This document shows positions 23,639 through 28,456 of a stretch of 28,456 nucleotides of DNA, piece by piece. The stretch is from positions 1 through 28,456 of the forward strand of contig DAPQ01000079.1 in assembly GCA_002502175.1 (NCBI GenBank), given 5' to 3'. The notes beneath the pieces were generated by a model. It did not search any database. It was not told where the DNA came from and saw only the letters and a program-made list of their open reading frames with translations. The position numbers and the translations under genes are program-made. Position 1 is the stretch's first letter, and each line of letters begins with the position of its first letter. This DNA is from Euryarchaeota archaeon UBA19 (lineage in GTDB: Archaea; Thermoplasmatota; Poseidoniia; Poseidoniales; Thalassarchaeaceae).

Positions 23639-24552
23639 ATCTCATTCGCCCTCTCTAGCAAAGATTTCTTCCATTCCGGGTTTCCTATTATATCCGCTGC
23701 ATCTAGAATCATCCCCAAATCGGTTCTTTCAGAACCCCCTAAATCTCTAGTTAAAATTGGTAATAATCCCTCTACAACATCGTAGACATCTTGGTAATTA
23801 GCAGGCACCCACGATGAGCCTGGGACCGAACGTGGTTCAGCATTCTCAATCCTGTAAAGCATCCTAGGTGCGTCTTGTGTAACTTCCTCTAAGCCCAAAT
23901 CTAACCACTCTAGTGAAGCAACTACGGCCTCTGCTTCCATTCCTGCATCAATGAATACTGCTCTGGCGGTCCAGAGGTGTCTCATTGCGGGATCTAAATC
24001 ATCCATAGCAGTCAATATTCTACCTACTTCTAACCTAGATAGCCCTCTAATCTCGGGAGGGAAGCCACTGTCTTTTGTGATTTCAGCATGAATGGCCATC
24101 GCCATCATAATTTCTCCACTATTGCTATGCCATGTAGCCTGATTTAACATAGAAATCCCATGTAGTGCTGTGTTAGGTGCTATAGCCTTCAGACGTTGAG
24201 TACACCATGCCAATTCTTGACCTGAGATATCTGGGCCATCAACGGCTAGTAGTGCCCTTTCCATACGAATTCTGACCTCACATTCTAGGTCACGTTCTTC
24301 TTTAGAACGAGAACGGGTAAGTAATTCCTCACTAGTAATTACTGCGTTGGCTAAATCGCCTTCTATCAATAAACCTTGAAGCCCCAATACATCTCTTTGT
24401 AATGGACTTAATTTTGCAAGTAATTCATCTGGTCCTTCTATATCCTCAAACAACATATACGAACATAATTGTAAAACCAATTCCTCTGGAATATCTGATA
24501 AATTGATTGTCCCTGAATTTATTTGTGATAGTATTTCACCGACATCTTTCAT
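23602..24552 (-). CDS. helical-repeat protein of unknown function
   Basis: This is a 316-residue acidic, almost wholly alpha-helical protein with TPR-like spacing of A/L/G positions. Examples are LLIEGDLANAVITSEELL, EIMMAMAIHAEI, GRILTAMDDLDPAMRHLWTARAVFIDAGM and ASLEWLDLGLEEV. No single repeat is strong. The start ATG at 24552 overlaps the DHH stop by four bases (ATGA), so it is coupled to the DHH phosphoesterase. Its 3' end overlaps the Nudix gene on the other strand. It may act as an adaptor; no family is assigned. Confidence 0.75.
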   Translation of the reverse strand: MKDVGEILSQINSGTINLSDIPEELVLQLCSYMLFEDIEGPDELLAKLSPLQRDVLGLQGLLIEGDLANAVITSEELLTRSRSKEERDLECEVRIRMERALLAVDGPDISGQELAWCTQRLKAIAPNTALHGISMLNQATWHSNSGEIMMAMAIHAEITKDSGFPPEIRGLSRLEVGRILTAMDDLDPAMRHLWTARAVFIDAGMEAEAVVASLEWLDLGLEEVTQDAPRMLYRIENAEPRSVPGSSWVPANYQDVYDVVEGLLPILTRDLGGSERTDLGMILDAADIIGNPEWKKSLLERANEIQDARLLEVLQS

Positions 24553-25526
24553 TCTATCAACTCCGCAGAAAGTGTTGCTAACAATACCGATTCTAACTCG
24601 ACTTCGTCACAAATCCCAGACCAACCTGCTGCACCCGCATGGCCGCCTCCTTCTCCACCCAATCGGTGAACGATACTTTCCATTAAATGTCCCAAATGAA
24701 TACCCTGATTTGTCGCAGTTCTGCTAGCCCTAGCACTTAGCCTAATTCCAGGAGTATTTTTCTTGTAAACAAAAGATGCATGGGCACCAGAAGCCAATAA
24801 CGCATGTGCAACTACTCCTTCGTTCGTACCAGCACGCGTAATCGAGATCATATGTTTTCCAACTTCTTGTATCTTTGATCGAGATACAGCTTTGTGTATA
24901 GATATGCGTTGAGATTGGTTCAAATCTTCTGACTCGATCTGTTCAATAACGTCGACAATATCTAGTCCAGATTCTTCACAAATCTCTGCTACTCTTCTGT
25001 GGCACCCGGGTCGACTGTGTTTGAAACGGCCTGTGTCAGAAATAATCGCGGCTAGAAGAAGTGTGGCTTGGTCGACCTCTAAACCAAGGCCTTGAGCCTT
25101 TATCCAATCCCAAACCATTTCCGCCGTGGAAGAATAATTACCAGTTAATTCCAAAGTTTTGTCTGGCCATTCGTCTGATGCTGCAGAATGATGATCTAAA
25201 ACACATAATGGTACATCGGGTAATTTGAAGCCAATTTGACTAGGTGAAGCACAATCAACCACAATTATTCCAGAAAGTGTTCGGGGTAAAGATGGCCTAG
25301 TTTCATCGATCTGCTGGTAATCAACTACCATTCCATTCAGCATTTTTTGTGCTAATGAACCAATGTGAATGCCGCAAGCCTTTGCGTTATTTCCGATTGA
25401 AGATGCTAGAACTAATCCAGAACCGATTGTATCCATATCTCCATTTTTATGAGTAACAACTGCTATTGGCCCATTAGGCGTATGTAATGAAATCCAATCG
25501 CTAAGTGCTTGCAAATCGAAAGACAT
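24549..25526 (-). CDS. DHH/DHHA1 family phosphoesterase
   Basis: This is a 325-residue protein of the DHH superfamily (RecJ, NrnA and GdpP relatives). Motif I is THKNGDMDTIGS (25-36), motif II VVDCASP (89-95), motif III LDHHSAA (110-116) and motif IV SDTGRFKH (about 165-172). The DHHA1 substrate motif is GGGHAGAAG (293-301). All manganese ligands appear present. It probably hydrolyses short oligonucleotides or related phosphodiesters. A DHH gene is a known member of the archaeal exosome/prefoldin neighbourhood, where a role in RNA end processing has been suggested. The ATG at 25526 follows prefoldin by 13 bases. Confidence 0.9.
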   Translation of the reverse strand: MSFDLQALSDWISLHTPNGPIAVVTHKNGDMDTIGSGLVLASSIGNNAKACGIHIGSLAQKMLNGMVVDYQQIDETRPSLPRTLSGIIVVDCASPSQIGFKLPDVPLCVLDHHSAASDEWPDKTLELTGNYSSTAEMVWDWIKAQGLGLEVDQATLLLAAIISDTGRFKHSRPGCHRRVAEICEESGLDIVDVIEQIESEDLNQSQRISIHKAVSRSKIQEVGKHMISITRAGTNEGVVAHALLASGAHASFVYKKNTPGIRLSARASRTATNQGIHLGHLMESIVHRLGGEGGGHAGAAGWSGICDEVELESVLLATLSAELIE

Positions 25527-25539
25527 CGAAATTCACCAC

Positions 25540-25842
25540 TCAATTGAGCGACTCAGATGCCTCATTATACTGTGAAATTAATTCCGATTCCCTAGCATTT
25601 AGAGATTCTAAATGAGCTTCAATAGTTTCCTTCGAAGATACTAGGTCTTGCGATAATGATGCTCTATCATCTACCTCCAACAAAACGCCTCCAAGGGCTC
25701 TATACACGGCCCTATCGGGCGATTGTTCTTTCAAGGCCTCAATAGTTAGCGAGATTTCATTGAATTGGCTAGTCAGGGATTGAATCTGTCCTCGCACCAT
25801 TTGTAATTCCTGGACTAGGCTCTGGAGTTGTTGTTGGTCCAT
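25540..25842 (-). CDS. pfdB: prefoldin beta subunit
   Basis: This is a 100-residue subunit of the hexameric prefoldin chaperone that delivers unfolded proteins to the thermosome. N- and C-terminal coiled coils flank a central hairpin with VYRALGGVLLEVD, the usual beta-prefoldin signature. It is slightly shorter than most archaeal members. The ATG at 25842 has GGAGGTTGAG seven bases before it. Position after the Pcc1-like gene matches the conserved archaeal order. Confidence 0.9.
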   Translation of the reverse strand: MDQQQLQSLVQELQMVRGQIQSLTSQFNEISLTIEALKEQSPDRAVYRALGGVLLEVDDRASLSQDLVSSKETIEAHLESLNARESELISQYNEASESLN

Positions 25843-25861
25843 TATATCTCAACCTCCGGAT

Positions 25862-26098
25862 TTAGTCAACCGCTTTCAAGGCGTCGTATGCTGCAGAAAG
25901 GCCTCTCATTACAGTATTCCAGCGAGCACGCATATCAACGAATACCGGTTCTACCTCATCTACAGTAATACAATCACCACTTCGAGTAACTTCCGCTTCG
26001 GTAACTAACGCTGCCTCTAGCGAACTGGCGTAGGAACTAGTAATTTGCAAACTGAGTTTTACGGAATCACTCTTCTTCGTCGCTGACACTTTCTTCAC
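25862..26098 (-). CDS. KEOPS complex Pcc1-like subunit
   Basis: This is a 78-residue protein. The C-terminal helix FVDMRARWNTVMRGLSAAYDAL resembles the RA.lNS.lR helix through which Pcc1 dimerises in KEOPS, the tRNA t6A-forming complex. The preceding strands and helix (VKLSLQITSSYASSLEAAL) fit the small alpha/beta fold. Location between eL43 and prefoldin beta agrees with the archaeal order. The start is GTG at 26098, overlapping the eL43 end by 32 bases; GTG at 26089 is an alternative. Confidence 0.75.
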   Translation of the reverse strand: MKKVSATKKSDSVKLSLQITSSYASSLEAALVTEAEVTRSGDCITVDEVEPVFVDMRARWNTVMRGLSAAYDALKAVD

Positions 26099-26432
26099 CA
26101 GCTAGTTTACGCTCATAATCCAAAGCAGCCAGTTGTGCGATTACGGTCATATCGGTCGCAGTAGCGCCTTCCATTCCACGTCGAACTACCCTTGTGTTAG
26201 CATCTGTTGCACGAGTGAAAGGCTCCCATACTCCTCCGGAGAACTTGTGCCCACACTTCTTGCACTCCCAGATTCCCGCGACTACACGGCTGACCTTTTG
26301 ATAATGACAAACTGGACAGGTGTAATTTCGCGACTTCTTCTTGAGTGATGCGCCTGCTCTTCTACGAACACTCACACCGTATCTTGGACCATACTTTGCG
26401 GTAGCACCGGCCTTCTGTGTTCTCTTTGCCAT
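26067..26432 (-). CDS. rpl37ae: large ribosomal subunit protein eL43 (L37Ae) with acidic tail
   Basis: This 121-residue protein starts MAKRTQKAGATAKYGPRYG. It has a zinc ribbon (CPVC then CKKC) in its first 70 residues, the usual eL43. After GGVWEPFTRA the chain continues about 45 residues and ends in an acidic tail, EESVSDEEE. Ordinary archaeal eL43 is about 70-95 residues, so the last 25-30 are extra. The ATG at 26432 has GGTGAGTG upstream; a GTG at 26441 is in frame. The tail overlaps the Pcc1 gene in another frame. Confidence 0.93.
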   Translation of the reverse strand: MAKRTQKAGATAKYGPRYGVSVRRRAGASLKKKSRNYTCPVCHYQKVSRVVAGIWECKKCGHKFSGGVWEPFTRATDANTRVVRRGMEGATATDMTVIAQLAALDYERKLAGEESVSDEEE

Positions 26433-26433
26433 T

Positions 26434-27225
26434 TCACTCACCTTCCAATGCGTTGTTTACCAGATCTCTGAGTTCGGCGCATCTTGAACGAGCCTGTTCG
26501 TTGATCTCGGCGAATTCGGCGGCCGTGAAGATTCCCTTTAGACCCTTCTGCAACGAATGAACATGATCATCATCACCAAGGGTAATGTGGATTCTTTCAT
26601 CTCCGCCTAATTCTTCCCTCTTATCTGCATCATAAACAAAGCGACCACCGACCTTGTGATAGGAACACATTATCGGAGTCTTTGACACATCGAGAGGCAT
26701 ATCTTCTCCAACCTCAAATCTCTCTGCTGGAACGGTAGCGCTTCTTAGTGCTGCAATTGCTGCTAGTCCAAAGGCATCGAATAGGTTACCGTCGTCGGAT
26801 ACGGCAAACACGTCGAGAATTACCTGCCAGGCTTTTTCTCCTGGGATGATACACAAATCCTCTGTGTTTATGCAACCAGATTCACGAATTCCTCTATCGA
26901 CTACTCGACCTAATTCAATAGACTCGGCACTTGGTGGGCCTGCTTCCCAATTGCGTCCTGCAACGGGCCTTACCTCTGCACTACACATCAAACCGCCTTC
27001 ATTAGGTCGGTCTGGATATGGTGTCATAATCTGGAACTTAACTCCCGCCAAGACGATGGTATCTCCCATTCTGACCCTCGCTGATCCTTCTGCACGAGGT
27101 AGACAATTGATCTCAAGTTCCACATCTCGACCTTGGAATTGTCCACGGCCGTCGTGTCTCTTGTCTTCAGCAGCCAATTCTGCTAGGTGAGCGCGAAGTA
27201 GATTAGGGACTAGTGGTATGCTCAT
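26434..27225 (-). CDS. rrp42: exosome subunit Rrp42
   Basis: This 263-residue RNase PH-fold subunit is the structural partner of Rrp41 in the hexameric exosome ring. Typical sequence includes KRHDGRGQFQGRDVEL, a conserved Rrp42 opening, GDTIVLAGVKFQIMTPYPD, then RVVDRGIRESGCI and DLCIIPGEKAWQVILDVFAV. It lacks the acidic catalytic set of Rrp41, as is normal. The ATG at 27225 shares its A with the Rrp41 TGA (TGATG) and has GGAGGTGAT upstream; GTG at 27228 is also in frame. Confidence 0.95.
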   Translation of the reverse strand: MSIPLVPNLLRAHLAELAAEDKRHDGRGQFQGRDVELEINCLPRAEGSARVRMGDTIVLAGVKFQIMTPYPDRPNEGGLMCSAEVRPVAGRNWEAGPPSAESIELGRVVDRGIRESGCINTEDLCIIPGEKAWQVILDVFAVSDDGNLFDAFGLAAIAALRSATVPAERFEVGEDMPLDVSKTPIMCSYHKVGGRFVYDADKREELGGDERIHITLGDDDHVHSLQKGLKGIFTAAEFAEINEQARSRCAELRDLVNNALEGE

Positions 27226-27941
27226 CACTCATCACCTCCCTTTAGGGCGCGAACCATTTCTTTGTGAATCACTTGTGCTGCTTCCATATTGTAATCCCAA
27301 GCCTCTTGGAATTGCTCAGGTGATAAGTCTCCATCCATTTGTAGGAAAACTAATTCTCCAGTATTTGGCAGAATACCCATTGGTAGATCTGCTTCACCAT
27401 AGTTATCTTCTTCCTTATTCAGGTCACAAACTACGATGTCATGCACCTTACCGCTCGCAACCGACACTACCATGTCTGTCATTGGTATACCTGCATGAGC
27501 AAGAGCGACTGATGCTGCAGTGATTCCTGCACACCTTGTTCCAGCTTCGGCGCAAATAATTTCGATTTCTACACGAATCTTGCTTCGAGGGTATAATTCT
27601 GTTAGCACTACACTTTCCAGTGCTTCGGCTGTTACTTTGGAAATTTCTCTACTGCGTCGGTTGAATCCTGGACGGATTCTGTCAGTTGTCGAGAATGGAG
27701 CCATATTGTATCTGACGTCCAATACAGCTCTATCTTGTCGCTGTATCTTTCTCGGGTGTGCCTCCATAGGCCCATAAACGGCTGCAATACAGTCATTTAG
27801 ACCCCATCGGATTCTTGCAGAGCCATCAGCAACCGGAACTACTCCAGTTTCAATTGATACTGGCCTTACCTCATCTTTGGTTCGACCATCAAGTCGTATC
27901 CCGTTTTCATCAATACACTGTACATCTCCATAGCCACCCAT
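27225..27941 (-). CDS. rrp41: exosome catalytic subunit Rrp41
   Basis: This 238-residue RNase PH-fold subunit performs phosphorolytic 3'-5' RNA decay and, in reverse, tailing. RLDGRTKDEVRP starts the fold. FNRRSREIS (Arg95, Arg96) supplies RNA and phosphate contacts, and CDLNKEEDNYGEADLPMG carries the acidic active-site residues (Asp173, Asp179, Asp185). The ATG overlaps the Rrp4 TGA by one base, with GGAGGTGA within the end of rrp4. Confidence 0.96.
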   Translation of the reverse strand: MGGYGDVQCIDENGIRLDGRTKDEVRPVSIETGVVPVADGSARIRWGLNDCIAAVYGPMEAHPRKIQRQDRAVLDVRYNMAPFSTTDRIRPGFNRRSREISKVTAEALESVVLTELYPRSKIRVEIEIICAEAGTRCAGITAASVALAHAGIPMTDMVVSVASGKVHDIVVCDLNKEEDNYGEADLPMGILPNTGELVFLQMDGDLSPEQFQEAWDYNMEAAQVIHKEMVRALKGGDE

Positions 27942-28456
27942 CAGGCCTCACCTCCAAAATCATCTATTTTCGCTTCGGTTAACAAAGCGTTTAGTCTGTC
28001 TCTAGCGTTGATGATTCCATCAAGGTCACCATCTAACCAAACTCGGCCGTTATCGCCAGCGACTACTCTACACTCTGTATCTTCCTTGAGTTGCCTGAGG
28101 TTATTTCCACCTCTCCCAATAAGACGCCCTAGTAGATGAGGATCGATTTCCTCAACACTACCGGTACGAATTGCACGCAGACCCATTCCTTTCATCGTAA
28201 CTACGCTAGAATGATTTTCTTCTACTTCTTGAACTCGGCAAAGGATTGCATCTCCTATATCGAGGACCTTTCTGATTCCACCAAATTCTGCCTTAGATGG
28301 TCCAAGGCTCATTGGTAATATGGCATTGAATGGCCCACCTATATCGACGAACCAGATGTTACTGGTGCATCCTTCGATGTAGCCTACCACGAGGTCACTA
28401 GGCCGCGGCACGTAAGCAGTGCGTCGCGGCTCGATCGAGACAGTACCGCCTCGATT
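27941..28456 (-). CDS. rrp4: exosome RNA-binding subunit Rrp4, 5' end beyond the window
   Basis: This cap subunit of the exosome carries S1 and KH domains. A GTG at 28411 could be read as a start, but the frame stays open upstream to the window edge. There it encodes NRGGTVSIEPRRTAY, which reads as the end of the Rrp4 N-terminal domain before YVPRPSDLVVGYIEG. The gene is therefore partial, with 171 residues seen of about 230 expected. The S1 domain has NIWFVDIGGPFNAILP, and the KH domain has the GxxG loop in LIGRGGNNLRQL. It is first of the visible rrp4-rrp41-rrp42-eL43 run. Confidence 0.93.
   Translation of the reverse strand, partial: NRGGTVSIEPRRTAYVPRPSDLVVGYIEGCTSNIWFVDIGGPFNAILPMSLGPSKAEFGGIRKVLDIGDAILCRVQEVEENHSSVVTMKGMGLRAIRTGSVEEIDPHLLGRLIGRGGNNLRQLKEDTECRVVAGDNGRVWLDGDLDGIINARDRLNALLTEAKIDDFGGEA

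Noticed and set aside
28409..28411. GTG at 28411 as the true start of Rrp4.
   Set aside because: The upstream frame stays open to the edge and encodes sequence fitting the Rrp4 N-terminal domain, so the gene is cut by the window.

Overview
The window looks like a compact piece of an archaeal chromosome, most likely a marine euryarchaeon of the Thermoplasmatota / Ca. Poseidoniales (Marine Group II) type. The evidence is the archaeal information-processing set: small primase subunit, aEF-2 with the diphthamide histidine, uS12 and uS7, exosome subunits Rrp4, Rrp41 and Rrp42, eL43, a Pcc1-like KEOPS subunit, prefoldin beta, archaeal-type ProRS and KptA with an N-terminal zinc knuckle. Isoprenoid enzymes of the archaeal modified mevalonate route are also present. 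The lineage is inferred from gene content; no rRNA is present to confirm it. Genes are tightly packed, several with GTG or TTG starts, and no gene-free stretch exceeds 300 bases. I see no tRNA, rRNA, CRISPR array, insertion sequence or prophage.

Layout. 1-3300: the tail of a + strand gene at the left edge, then on the minus strand a Lys/Pro-rich membrane protein, a polyproline and acidic protein with a 33-residue C-terminal repeat, priS and a 64-residue unknown. 3388-6774: a futalosine menaquinone block, with mqnD (+), a half-size deoxyhypusine-hydroxylase-like HEAT protein (+) overlapping mqnD, then mqnA and mqnE on the opposite strand. 6848-9181: split transketolase plus a small membrane protein. 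9184-14948: proS, coaBC, a zinc-ribbon membrane protein, a FadA-like thiolase, kptA and a small zinc-ribbon protein. 14940-17488: isopentenyl phosphate kinase followed by a fused IPP isomerase / geranylgeranyl diphosphate synthase. 17489-20852 (minus): uS12-uS7-aEF-2. 20983-25526: a UbiD-family decarboxylase, two helical-repeat proteins, a Nudix hydrolase and a DHH phosphoesterase. 25540-28456 (minus): the exosome superoperon rrp4-rrp41-rrp42-eL43-pcc1-pfdB, with rrp4 running off the right edge.

How it fits together. The UbiD protein (candidate anhydromevalonate phosphate decarboxylase), IPK and the Idi-GGPPS fusion would make a run from anhydromevalonate phosphate to isopentenyl phosphate, IPP/DMAPP and C20 diphosphate for ether lipids and the menaquinone side chain. 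MqnA, MqnE and MqnD supply the naphthoquinone ring; MqnB and MqnC are not in this window.

The most interesting item is the 159-161 residue HEAT protein at 4241-4726. It resembles eukaryotic deoxyhypusine hydroxylase very closely but has only one of the two halves of that enzyme. Its two His-Glu motifs are 33 residues apart, as in each half of the human enzyme, so it may be an unduplicated, homodimeric ancestor-like form.
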